The notes beneath the pieces were generated by a model that worked only from the letters and a program-made list of their open reading frames with translations, was not told the DNA's origin and made no database searches. Both the position numbers and the translations under genes were made by a program. A stretch of 64,000 bases of DNA from an uncultured Erysipelotrichaceae bacterium (lineage in GTDB: Bacteria; Bacillota_I; Bacilli_A; RF39; UBA660), in assembly GCA_902795215.1 (NCBI GenBank), contig CADBKG010000003.1:18301-82300 (forward strand), read 5' to 3'. Shown one piece after another: positions 50,708 to 59,110 of this stretch. The first letter of the stretch is position 1. Every line of letters starts with the position of its first letter.

Positions 50708-50719
50708 TCCAACTTTTTT
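50691..50719. terminator. Bidirectional terminator between converging genes
   Basis: AAAAAGTTGGA and TCCAACTTTTT form an 11-pair stem around GATTAA. It serves the gene at 49850 (plus) and the phosphomutase gene (minus), overlapping both ends. Confidence 0.85.
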
Positions 50720-52082
50720 ATTTGTATTCATTTATTAAGTTCATGTATTTTTCTTTTAGTTCTTCAAGTCTTTCTTCTGTTTTGGCTTCAAATCTTGTTG
50801 TTAGGTTTGGTCCAGTATTACTTGCTCTAACAAGGGCCCAACCATCTTCATAGCATACTCTTGCTCCATCTATATCGATTAGTTTAGCATCTTCTGTTTT
50901 AGCAAATTCTTTTATTTTTTCTACTATTTCAAATTTGTTTTCTTCTGTAACAGGTATTTTTATTTCAGGAGTTGAATAGTATTTTGACATATGCTCATAT
51001 AACTCGCTTACCTTTTTACCAGTTTTAGCCATTATTTCAAGAAGTCTTATACCACCATATATTCCATCGTCAAATCCAAGCCATCTATCTCTAAAGAATA
51101 CATGTCCTGATAATTCCCCGCCAAAATCCATGTCATTTTCTTTAATATATTTCTTTTGATATGAATTACCTGTTCTATAAATAATTGGATTACCTCCAAG
51201 TTTTATTATTTCATCTTCAAGTTGCTTAGAACATTTTACATCAAATTCTGCATTTTTATTTTTAGCAGTTGGCATAATATCATCCCATATAATAGCCATA
51301 TATGTATCTATCGAAACTATTTCACCATTTTCATCTACTATTCCAAGTCTATCCGCATCACCATCTAATGCTATTCCTACATCAGCCTTTGTCTCTATTA
51401 CTTTTTTAGATATCTGCTGCATGTTCTCAGGAACCAAAGGATCTGGATGATGATTAGGAAAATGTGGATCACTTACATCATTTATATATATAGGTTCTAT
51501 ATTTAAATTATCAAATATTTCTTTCATTACATATGTTCCAGTCGCATTCGCTGGATCTATAACCACTTTTAATGGTTTAACAATATTTATGCCTTCTAGC
51601 ACTCTATTTACATACCTATCCTTTTCATAAACTTCTTCTACTTTGCCTTCACCACTTGCAAATACTCCTGAGCATGCAAGTTGATATAGCTCTTGTACCT
51701 GGTCTCCTACTATATTATCATAGTTCTCAAATGCAATTTTAAACCCATTATCATTAACAGGATTATGACTTGCTGTAACCATTACACCTGAATCAATTCC
51801 AAGATCTAAACATGCAAAGTAAAACATAGGGGTAGTTGATAAACCTAAATATTTAACATCTATTCCTGTTTCAGTAATTCCCTTAAGTAAATTTTTAGTT
51901 AAGGACTCACCTGATAATCTATTATCATGTCCAACAACGCATTCTTTTTTTCCAAGTGATTTAATCTTAGTACCAAATGCAAGTCCTACTCTATAAGCTG
52001 TTACTTCGTCAAGTAAAGTTGGATATTCACCTCTTACATCATATTCTCTAAATATTTCTTTATGTAACTCTATTCTTTCCAT
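50718..52082 (-). CDS. Phosphomannomutase/phosphoglucomutase
   Basis: A 454-residue alpha-D-phosphohexomutase. Active-site regions in order are FREYDVRGEYP near 9, MVTASHNPVNDNGFK near 98 with the phospho-Ser, the metal loop LDGDADRLGIVDE near 243, the sugar loop GELSGHVFF near 323 and the phosphate-binding RASNTGPNLTTRFEA near 418. It interconverts hexose 1- and 6-phosphates for sugar-nucleotide and wall polymer synthesis; glucose versus mannose preference cannot be told. It is the last gene of an operon with the envelope proteins upstream. Confidence 0.92.
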   Translation of the reverse strand: MERIELHKEIFREYDVRGEYPTLLDEVTAYRVGLAFGTKIKSLGKKECVVGHDNRLSGESLTKNLLKGITETGIDVKYLGLSTTPMFYFACLDLGIDSGVMVTASHNPVNDNGFKIAFENYDNIVGDQVQELYQLACSGVFASGEGKVEEVYEKDRYVNRVLEGINIVKPLKVVIDPANATGTYVMKEIFDNLNIEPIYINDVSDPHFPNHHPDPLVPENMQQISKKVIETKADVGIALDGDADRLGIVDENGEIVSIDTYMAIIWDDIMPTAKNKNAEFDVKCSKQLEDEIIKLGGNPIIYRTGNSYQKKYIKENDMDFGGELSGHVFFRDRWLGFDDGIYGGIRLLEIMAKTGKKVSELYEHMSKYYSTPEIKIPVTEENKFEIVEKIKEFAKTEDAKLIDIDGARVCYEDGWALVRASNTGPNLTTRFEAKTEERLEELKEKYMNLINEYK

Positions 52083-52083
52083 G

Positions 52084-52599
52084 TTAATCTATCACTCCTT
52101 TAAGTATTCCAAACGAAAATATCATCATAATTACTGCAGCCATTAATACTCCTGCAAGTATATAGTAAAAGCTCTTCTTTTTATCCATTTGAAGTAATAC
52201 CGCAAGTAAACAACCAGTCCATGCTCCTGTCCCTGGAAGAGGAATACCTACAAATAAGGTTAGTCCAAAAAAACCATATTTTTCAATTGTTTTTTTCTTA
52301 CTTAATGCTTTTTTCTTCCACTTTTCAATTCCTTTTTTTAATAATTTACTTTTAGATAATAAATTAAATATCCATTCAAGTAAAAATAAACCAATTGGAA
52401 TTACAAGTATGTTACCTATTAAACAAACTATTAAACTTGTCCAAGGATTCATGTCAAGTAATGCTGCTGCAATAAGTCCTCCACGAAGTTCAAGAATCGG
52501 TAAAAGTGAAAGAATAAATATAAATATATATTTTCCTAGTGTTGATGCAAGCATACCACTAAATAATCCAACTAAGTAGCTTGCTGCTTTTTTTGCCAT
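52084..52599 (-). CDS. Putative small multidrug export family membrane protein
   Basis: A 171-residue protein with about four membrane segments. FILSLLPILELRGGLIAAAL near 28-47 and GIPLPGTGAWTGCLLAVLL near 117-136 are the conserved repeats of the COG2426 (small multidrug export) family, related in topology to DedA-type proteins. Transport function is inferred from the family name only. It starts seventeen bases after the lipoprotein-like gene and two bases before the phosphomutase gene. Confidence 0.88.
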   Translation of the reverse strand: MAKKAASYLVGLFSGMLASTLGKYIFIFILSLLPILELRGGLIAAALLDMNPWTSLIVCLIGNILVIPIGLFLLEWIFNLLSKSKLLKKGIEKWKKKALSKKKTIEKYGFFGLTLFVGIPLPGTGAWTGCLLAVLLQMDKKKSFYYILAGVLMAAVIMMIFSFGILKGVID

Positions 52600-52616
52600 A
52601 AAAATGTTCCTTTCTA

Positions 52617-53330
52617 TTAAAAACGTCTTAAAAATTTAACTATTATATATGCAAAACCAGCAACTATAGTAATCATAACTATTATCATAATGAAATTTTT
52701 AGCAACACTTGGTTTTGACTCTGTTTTTTCATGATTATATTCATTATCGAATACTAAATATATGTCACTTATTTTGTTATTATCAACCATAACTTTTACA
52801 GTTAAACCATTTGAGTTTGTTATTCCTTTGTAATAAAATTCAATTCTATCTTCAAATATATTCGAAAAATCATATACATATGTATAATAAAATGAATCTT
52901 TTGTTTCTTCACCAATTATAGGAACATATTCTTTTGGAACCATGACTTTTTTATTGTTTATTATAGGAGTAAAGTATCCAAGATCTTCATTTTCGTTAAA
53001 TTCTATATCTTCATACTTAATTAGATGTTTTCCATCTTCTTCATATATATAATCACTTATATCAATATAGTCATAGGAATCCGTTAATGGATAATAAACC
53101 AATTCATCTAAATTAACTGTATAATCTTCATATGAATCAATAAAATCTTTATAAATAAGTGTTTCATTTTTATTTAAGTTATTAGTATCTAATTTTCCAT
53201 CTTTTAAATATTTAACTATTTTATTTGAAACATTTAACGCTTCTCTTTGTGTAGTAATATTTATTTTTTTGGAGCATCCAGTAATAAGAAATAATGATAA
53301 AAGAAGTATTAGTATTTTATATTTTTTCAT
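52617..53330 (-). CDS. Lipoprotein-like protein with a C-terminal membrane segment
   Basis: A 237-residue protein with a lipoprotein signal (LLSLFLITGC, Cys19), an acidic, Tyr-rich extracytoplasmic domain, and a hydrophobic segment at the C-terminus (IMIIVMITIVAGFAYIIV) followed by KFLRRF. Having both a lipid anchor and a C-terminal span is unusual. No family recognised. GGTGA six bases before the ATG at 53328-53330 decides the start and lies directly after the upstream stop. Co-transcribed with the NlpC/P60 protein, so an envelope-related role is likely. Confidence 0.72.
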   Translation of the reverse strand: MKKYKILILLLSLFLITGCSKKINITTQREALNVSNKIVKYLKDGKLDTNNLNKNETLIYKDFIDSYEDYTVNLDELVYYPLTDSYDYIDISDYIYEEDGKHLIKYEDIEFNENEDLGYFTPIINNKKVMVPKEYVPIIGEETKDSFYYTYVYDFSNIFEDRIEFYYKGITNSNGLTVKVMVDNNKISDIYLVFDNEYNHEKTESKPSVAKNFIMIIVMITIVAGFAYIIVKFLRRF

Positions 53331-53339
53331 AACTTTCAC

Positions 53340-54314
53340 CTATTCTATAATCCTTCTAATTGCAAGTATATCTCCGCCAACACCGTTATAAACTATTCCG
53401 CAATCAGTGCACCAAGCATGAACTCTCATATTGTTTCCGGCATAAATTGCCACATGATGATTATTAGATCCATAAAATATTAGATCTCCCGGTTTAGCAT
53501 TTGCAAGTCCATTAACAGCTTTACCTTTATGAATAAGAGTGTATGTAGTAGCACCTGCACCATCTCTTAAATCTATACCAAAGTGATAATAAACTCCGGA
53601 TGCAAAACCTGAACAATCTGTTGCATATCCTGCAGCATAACATGAATCTAAATCAGGCATGCTTCTTCCACAAGGACCACCATACACATATCTTTTTCCA
53701 ACAAAGGTAAGTGCATAATCTACTAGCGCATTACCTGTAGTTACACCTGAATATGTTGAACCTGAACTTGCATTACTTTTGGCTGCTCTTTCTTTCATCA
53801 ATTTTATAGTTTCTTCTTCTTTTGCTTTTCGTACTCTTTCGTTTTCATCTGATATTGCTTTTTTTATAGCTTTGATAGTTTCAGTATATGCTGTTTTTTC
53901 TGTACCACTTTCCATCATACTTATTTTTCTTTCAGCAATTTGTACATTAGCAATCGTTTGATCTTCTTGTGCTTTTTCTACAGCCTCTTTTGCACTCATC
54001 GTTTTGGCATTAACTATCATTTCATCAGTTACATTAAAAAGGCAATCAATATTATTGTAGTCTAAATCTGTAAATGCTATATTACAAAAAGTATAAACAA
54101 TAGTCGGTAAAAACAAAATAAGGGCTGCAGCAATAAATTTATAAGGTATCTTACCTACCTGTTTCATTAACTCATCTTGATTACCAGACATTGATGCTTT
54201 ACCAATATCTAAACTTGTAGTTACTATAATAATAAGTGGCAATGCTATTTTTAGTATTGTTACTAATATATTGATTACTTTAAATATCGTTAATAATAAT
54301 GGACTTGAACACAT
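53340..54314 (-). CDS. Membrane-anchored NlpC/P60 peptidoglycan endopeptidase with pilin-like N-terminus
   Basis: A 324-residue fusion. Residues 1-85 contain two membrane segments separated by SLDIGKASMSGNQDELMKQV, a pattern resembling the two-span VirB2/TrbC-type pilin family in Firmicutes. A charged coiled coil (about 110-185) follows. The C-terminal NlpC/P60 domain has its catalytic Cys in ATDCSGFASGVYYHFGIDL near 230, GDLIFYG and the His in HHVAIYAGN near 281. Such enzymes cut the D-Glu to diamino acid bond in peptide stems. Cys-rich short ends (CGRS, CYAAGY, CTDCG) are notable. AAAGGAGAG precedes the ATG. Confidence 0.85.
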   Translation of the reverse strand: MCSSPLLLTIFKVINILVTILKIALPLIIIVTTSLDIGKASMSGNQDELMKQVGKIPYKFIAAALILFLPTIVYTFCNIAFTDLDYNNIDCLFNVTDEMIVNAKTMSAKEAVEKAQEDQTIANVQIAERKISMMESGTEKTAYTETIKAIKKAISDENERVRKAKEEETIKLMKERAAKSNASSGSTYSGVTTGNALVDYALTFVGKRYVYGGPCGRSMPDLDSCYAAGYATDCSGFASGVYYHFGIDLRDGAGATTYTLIHKGKAVNGLANAKPGDLIFYGSNNHHVAIYAGNNMRVHAWCTDCGIVYNGVGGDILAIRRIIE

Positions 54315-54364
54315 AATTTACTCTCCTTTTATAATTATAACTTAAAATATAAAAACTTACAATT

Positions 54365-54385
54365 AAAAAAGCCACCTTAGTGACT
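54365..54385 (-). terminator. Terminator of divIVA
   Basis: On the minus strand AGTCAC pairs with GTGGCT (one wobble pair) around TAAG, followed by a T run; it overlaps the last codon. Confidence 0.7.
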
Positions 54386-54791
54386 ATTCATCAAATTTTA
54401 TATTATCAAGTTCATCAATAATATCAAGCTGGGAATTAACAATAAGTCTAATTTTCTTTTTAAAGGTTATAGTATTCATTCTTAGTTTTTCGGCTTTTAA
54501 TTCAGCTTTTTCTGCCTCAAGAAGCGCCTCATTAACAATTCTAGATGCATTATCTTTTGCATTAATAATTATTTTTTCAGCTTCTTCTTTTGCAGAGTTT
54601 ATAATTATATCTTTAGGTTGATAATCATTAATAGATTTTTCATCTAATTTTTTCTTTAAATCTTTAATTTCTTCGTCTTTAGCTTTTAATTTCTCAAGCA
54701 TTTTTGAATATTCGCTTGCCATCTCATCAACGAATTTATTAACCTCTTTTATATTATAACCATTAAAAGAACTATTAAACTTACTATCCAT
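54384..54791 (-). CDS. divIVA: DivIVA-like division/polarity protein
   Basis: A 135-residue protein with the conserved DivIVA N-terminus (FNGYNIKEVNKFVDEMASEY near 9-28), then a long coiled coil with acidic and Lys residues, and a second coiled stretch (IINAKDNASRIVNEAL). DivIVA marks negatively curved membrane at septa and poles. It is short and lacks a clear C-terminal tail. It follows sepF, an arrangement seen in Gram-positive division clusters. The start has GAGGTGGA upstream. Confidence 0.87.
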   Translation of the reverse strand: MDSKFNSSFNGYNIKEVNKFVDEMASEYSKMLEKLKAKDEEIKDLKKKLDEKSINDYQPKDIIINSAKEEAEKIIINAKDNASRIVNEALLEAEKAELKAEKLRMNTITFKKKIRLIVNSQLDIIDELDNIKFDE

Positions 54792-54811
54792 AGTTCCACC
54801 TCTTTTTTATA

Positions 54812-55228
54812 TTACCAATCTATTTCTTCATCGTTTTTATCTTTAGCTTTTTCATCGTCTGTAATAGAACCTTGAACTTCAACATCCTTTGGTGTACATA
54901 AATAAATGCCTGGACCTATTTTTTGCATTTCTCCACCAATAGCATAAAGTGTTCCTGTTAGGAAATCAATTATTCTTTTTGCTTGATTTGCAGTTACTCT
55001 TTTAAGGTTAACTACTACTGTATTTTTTGATTTTAAATGATCAGCAATTGTAGAACTTTCAGAATAAGCACGTGGTTCAACCAATATCATTTGATTTGTT
55101 CCTTTACTTGCTTCTTTTTCTTTTTTACCTTGATTTATAGAATATCCCTCTTCTTTAGTAGTTTCTGTAGGTTCATCTACTTCATCACCAATTAATTTTT
55201 TTAAAGTGTTAAATGCCATATCTTTCAC
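54812..55228 (-). CDS. sepF: Cell division protein SepF
   Basis: A 138-residue protein. The N-terminus has a short amphipathic membrane-binding segment (AFNTLKKLIG), then a disordered acidic linker, and the SepF domain from about residue 45: MILVEPRAYSESSTIADHL, NTVVVNLKRVTANQAKRIID, FLTGTLYAIGGEMQKIG. SepF tethers FtsZ to the membrane. It follows smr by 39 bases and precedes divIVA by twenty. Confidence 0.95.
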   Translation of the reverse strand: MKDMAFNTLKKLIGDEVDEPTETTKEEGYSINQGKKEKEASKGTNQMILVEPRAYSESSTIADHLKSKNTVVVNLKRVTANQAKRIIDFLTGTLYAIGGEMQKIGPGIYLCTPKDVEVQGSITDDEKAKDKNDEEIDW

Positions 55229-55267
55229 TCTCCTATTTATATTACTTTTTTATTGTATCATAATTTT

Positions 55268-55552
55268 TTATTTATTACTAGCACTATTTTTAAGTTTTAC
55301 TATCGTAATTCCATCATTTTGACCATATACATAAAATTCTTCTACTCTTTTATCTTTTTTGAGTATATTATGAAGAGTATCTTTTAATACATGACCATTT
55401 CTTCCGTGTATAAAATATATTTTATCTTTTTTAAGTTTTAAGTTCATATTTATAAAATCTTTTATAATAAACACAGCAGTATCACCAGTTTCACCATGCA
55501 AATCTATACCTGGAAGTATTTTTAAGAATGGATCTATAAAATGATTATTCAT
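55268..55552 (-). CDS. Stand-alone Smr domain protein
   Basis: A 94-residue single Smr domain: GIDLHGETGDTAVFIIKDFI near 15-34 holds the conserved Asp-Leu-His, and IYFIHGRNGHVLKDTL near 45-60 the HGxxGG/N-type loop. Smr domains nick nucleic acids or cleave stalled-ribosome mRNA. As a free domain without MutS2 this may act on RNA. The ATG overlaps the end of ppdK by eight bases, so translation is coupled. Confidence 0.88.
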   Translation of the reverse strand: MNNHFIDPFLKILPGIDLHGETGDTAVFIIKDFINMNLKLKKDKIYFIHGRNGHVLKDTLHNILKKDKRVEEFYVYGQNDGITIVKLKNSASNK

Positions 55553-58136
55553 TTTCTATTTGTACCTTTGCACTTGATAATCTTGCAGATGCTACTCTAT
55601 TTGGTGAACATGATACATAATCAAGACCAATTTTAGTAAAGAACTTGATAGAATTATAATCTCCGCCTTGCTCTCCGCATACACCCATTTCTATCTTTCT
55701 AGACGCACTTGATTTTGCAAATTTAATAAGTGCACCCACACCCAATTCATCAACTGATTTAAATGGATCACTTAGATATATATTTTTATCATAATATGAA
55801 TTTAAGAATTTGCCAGCATCATCTCTTGATAACCCATATGTTAATTGAGTTAAATCATTAGTTCCAAATGAGTAAAAATCTGCTATTTTACTAATTTCTT
55901 TACTAAGAAGTGCAGCACGTGGTGTTTCTATCATTGTCCCAATTTTATACGGTATTTTTACGTTATATGCTTTAAATAGCGCAGTTATTGTTTTTTCTAC
56001 AATTGCTCTTACATATTTAAATTCTCTTATATCATTAGTAAGAGGAATCATTATTTCAATATTTGGTTTTAATCCGTTTTTTATTGATTTTATAGCTGCA
56101 TTAATTAATGCTTTTGTCTGCATAACACATATTTCATTGTATTTAATTGCTAAACGGCAACCTCTAAATCCCATCATAGGATTAACTTCTGAAAGTTCTT
56201 TAATTTTATTTCTTATAACCCACTCGTCAATACCAGATTCCTTACTAAAATCTTCAATTTCATTTTCTTTTGGTAAAAATTCATGAAGCGGAGGATCTAA
56301 ATATCTAACAATAACTGGATAAGGTGATACTTCTTTTATAAGTTCTTCAAAATCAGATTCCTGATATTTTTCTAAAATAGCAAGCTCATCTTTCCTTTCT
56401 TTCAAGGTGGATGCAAGTATCATTTTTCTCATATGAAGTATTCTTTCTTCATTAAAGAACATATGTTCTGTTCTAACAAGTCCAATTCCTTTTGCACCTG
56501 ACTCCATAGCAAGCCTTGCTTCTTCTTTAGTATCAGCATTTGCTCTTACCTGAATTTTTTCATATTTTTTAACTATAGAAAGAATATCGTTTAGCATTAT
56601 TTTTGTTTCATTAGGTGCTACTAACTTTAATTTACCGGCGTATACATTTCCAGTTGTTCCATCTATAGATATGTAATCACCTTCATTAAACGTATTATCG
56701 CCGATGGTTAATGTCTTTCTGTTATAATCTATTTCTATTTCACTTGCACCAGTTATGGTAGGTACTCCAAAGGTTCTAGCAATAATTGCTGCATGACTAG
56801 TAAGCCCACCTGTTTTAGTAAGTAATCCTTTAGCAGATAACATTCCATCGATATCTTCTGGACTAGTCTCTTCTCTTACTAGAATAATATCTTCTAATTT
56901 GCTGTTTTTTGCCTCCTCACTTGTGAATACAAGTTTACCAGTTGCACCACCTGGACTCGCAGGTAGCCCAGTAGTTAATGCTTTTGAATTTTTTAAATCA
57001 TTTTCATCAAAGGTAGGTTTTAATAAAACTTCTAAATCGCTATCTTTTACCATTTTAATTACGCCTTTTTCATCGATTTTACCTTCATTTTTAAAATCTA
57101 ACGCAAATTTAACATTGGCAATTGGGGTTCTTTTACTAGTTCTAGTTTGTAATATATATAATCTACCATCATCTATTGTAAATTCCATATCTTGTACATC
57201 ACCATAATGTGCTTCAAGTTTTTGGGCAGTTTCATATAAACCATTATATACATCAGGCATAATTTCTTTTAATTTTTCAATTGGTTCTGGAGTTCTAACC
57301 CCTGCGACAACATCTTCTCCTTGTGCATTAAGCAAGAATTCACCTGTTAAAACATTTTCTCCAGTCGCTGGGTTTCTAGAAAATAATACCCCTGAAGCTG
57401 ATTTTTCGTTTTTGTTTCCGTAAACCATTTCTTGGACATTTACAGCAGTACCAATCAAGTCACTTATTCCCATAACTTTTCTATAAGTAATTGCTCTTTC
57501 ATTATTCCATGATTTAAAAACAGCTTCAATTGCGTTTATTAATTGAATATATGGATCATCAGGAAAATATGATCCACCAATTTCTAAATAATGTTCTTTA
57601 TATTTTAAAATTAACTCTTTTAATTCATCAATTGTTAAATCTATATCACTTGTATATCCTCTTACTTTTTTAAATTCATTTAAATAACCACTAAATTTAG
57701 AAGTATCATATCCCATTACAACATCAGAATACATTTCGATTAGTCTTCTATATGAATCATATGCCATTCTAGGATTGGTTTTAGCCATCTCTTCACATAT
57801 TTCTTCAGTCATACCAAGGTTAAGTATTGTATCCATCATACCAGGCATTGAAATAGGTGCCCCACTTCTAACAGAAACTAATAATGGATTAGATTTGTCA
57901 TTAAATTTTTTCTTAGTTAATGTTTCCAAACCTTTTAGTTTTTCAAGTATTTCATTTTTTATTTCATCTGATAAGCCATTATCTTCATAATATTTATGAC
58001 AAGCCTTTGTAGTTATAGTAAATCCATTAGGTACACATAAATTTAAATTTGCCATTTCTGCAAGATTCGCACCCTTACCGCCAAGCAAATCACGGGCATC
58101 TTTATTTCCTTCTTTAAAGTAATATACGTATTTCAT
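55545..58136 (-). CDS. ppdK: Pyruvate, phosphate dikinase
   Basis: An 863-residue enzyme that interconverts pyruvate, ATP and phosphate with PEP, AMP and pyrophosphate, common in anaerobes. The ATP-grasp domain opens LLGGKGANLAEMANL; the swivelling domain holds the catalytic His in TKTGGLTSHAAIIARTFGVPT near 450; the PEP/pyruvate domain shows MGFRGCRLAI and the end motif VGVCGEQGGD near 825. Length and domain order are normal. GGGGAGGAG precedes the ATG. Head of the likely operon ppdK, smr, sepF, divIVA. Confidence 0.97.
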   Translation of the reverse strand: MKYVYYFKEGNKDARDLLGGKGANLAEMANLNLCVPNGFTITTKACHKYYEDNGLSDEIKNEILEKLKGLETLTKKKFNDKSNPLLVSVRSGAPISMPGMMDTILNLGMTEEICEEMAKTNPRMAYDSYRRLIEMYSDVVMGYDTSKFSGYLNEFKKVRGYTSDIDLTIDELKELILKYKEHYLEIGGSYFPDDPYIQLINAIEAVFKSWNNERAITYRKVMGISDLIGTAVNVQEMVYGNKNEKSASGVLFSRNPATGENVLTGEFLLNAQGEDVVAGVRTPEPIEKLKEIMPDVYNGLYETAQKLEAHYGDVQDMEFTIDDGRLYILQTRTSKRTPIANVKFALDFKNEGKIDEKGVIKMVKDSDLEVLLKPTFDENDLKNSKALTTGLPASPGGATGKLVFTSEEAKNSKLEDIILVREETSPEDIDGMLSAKGLLTKTGGLTSHAAIIARTFGVPTITGASEIEIDYNRKTLTIGDNTFNEGDYISIDGTTGNVYAGKLKLVAPNETKIMLNDILSIVKKYEKIQVRANADTKEEARLAMESGAKGIGLVRTEHMFFNEERILHMRKMILASTLKERKDELAILEKYQESDFEELIKEVSPYPVIVRYLDPPLHEFLPKENEIEDFSKESGIDEWVIRNKIKELSEVNPMMGFRGCRLAIKYNEICVMQTKALINAAIKSIKNGLKPNIEIMIPLTNDIREFKYVRAIVEKTITALFKAYNVKIPYKIGTMIETPRAALLSKEISKIADFYSFGTNDLTQLTYGLSRDDAGKFLNSYYDKNIYLSDPFKSVDELGVGALIKFAKSSASRKIEMGVCGEQGGDYNSIKFFTKIGLDYVSCSPNRVASARLSSAKVQIENE

Positions 58137-58201
58137 ATGTACTCCTCCCCAATTATTCTATTTAATTTTATCATATTTTTTGTTTCGAATAAAGTATAAA
58201 C

Positions 58202-58228
58202 AAAAAAATGCATCAAAATATGCATTTT
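58202..58228 (-). terminator. Terminator of the parE-xer operon
   Basis: AAAATGCAT and ATGCATTTT pair around CAAAAT and are followed on the minus strand by a T run. Confidence 0.85.
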
Positions 58229-59110
58229 CTATTTCCTAGGATGTGCTTTTAAATAAGCTTTCCTTAAATTTTCATTTGATACATGAGTATATATACTAGT
58301 TGTCGATAATCTTTCATGTCCAAGTAATTCTTGCACTTCTCTTATGTCCATTCCTTCATTCAAAAGAAGTGTTGCAAAAGTATGTCTTAAAGTATGTGGA
58401 CTTATTTTATGTTTAATCGAACTTTTAAGTATTAATTTATCAAGTATATCCTCTATTCCTCTTCTTGTAAGTTTATTGCCTAAATGATTTAAAAGAAGAT
58501 ATTCACTTTTTTTCCCTTTTAAAAGTTCTTGCCTTGCATTTATAACATAGTTACTCATAACTTCCTGGCACACTTTATTAAAATATACAATTCTTTGTTT
58601 ATTACCTTTACCAGTTATTTTAATACTTCTATTTTTAAATTCAATATCTTGGATTTTAATATTAACTGACTCACTAACACGCACTCCAGTTGCAAACAAA
58701 AGCTCAAGTATCATTCGATTACGAATACCAAGTGCAGTTTCATCACATGTCTTTACTAAATCTAAAAACTCATCATATTGCAAATAATTTGGAAGTTTCT
58801 TTTCTTTTTTAGGACCTCGTACTAATTTAAAAGGAGAATTATCTGCTTTTTTAGTATCTATCATAAATTTATAAAAACTTCTAATTGAACTTAAATGCCT
58901 ATTAACAGATGAAGCACTTAATTTCTTTCCTTTTAAATAAACCATATAATCAACAACATCTTTATATTCTAGACTTAAATATTTTAATTTTTTATTATTT
59001 ATATATTCACTAAAATCATATAAATCTTTTTCATAACTAGATACTGTGTTTTCAGAATACTTCTTTTCAAAAGTTAAATAATTTATAAATTCTTCTATAT
59101 TTTTTTCCAT
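58229..59110 (-). CDS. XerC/XerD-type tyrosine recombinase
   Basis: A 293-residue tyrosine recombinase. The core-binding domain (about 1-85) has LTFEKKYSENTVSSYEKDL. The catalytic residues are visible: Arg in LLFATGVRVSES near 147, Lys in GKGNKQRIVYF, His and Arg in ISPHTLRHTFATLLLNEG near 245, His in ELLGHERLSTTSIYTHVS near 266 and the Tyr at its end. This length and layout fit chromosome dimer resolution recombinases. It starts at the preceding gene's stop, in the order parE, unknown 569 residues, xer. Confidence 0.95.
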   Translation of the reverse strand: MEKNIEEFINYLTFEKKYSENTVSSYEKDLYDFSEYINNKKLKYLSLEYKDVVDYMVYLKGKKLSASSVNRHLSSIRSFYKFMIDTKKADNSPFKLVRGPKKEKKLPNYLQYDEFLDLVKTCDETALGIRNRMILELLFATGVRVSESVNIKIQDIEFKNRSIKITGKGNKQRIVYFNKVCQEVMSNYVINARQELLKGKKSEYLLLNHLGNKLTRRGIEDILDKLILKSSIKHKISPHTLRHTFATLLLNEGMDIREVQELLGHERLSTTSIYTHVSNENLRKAYLKAHPRK

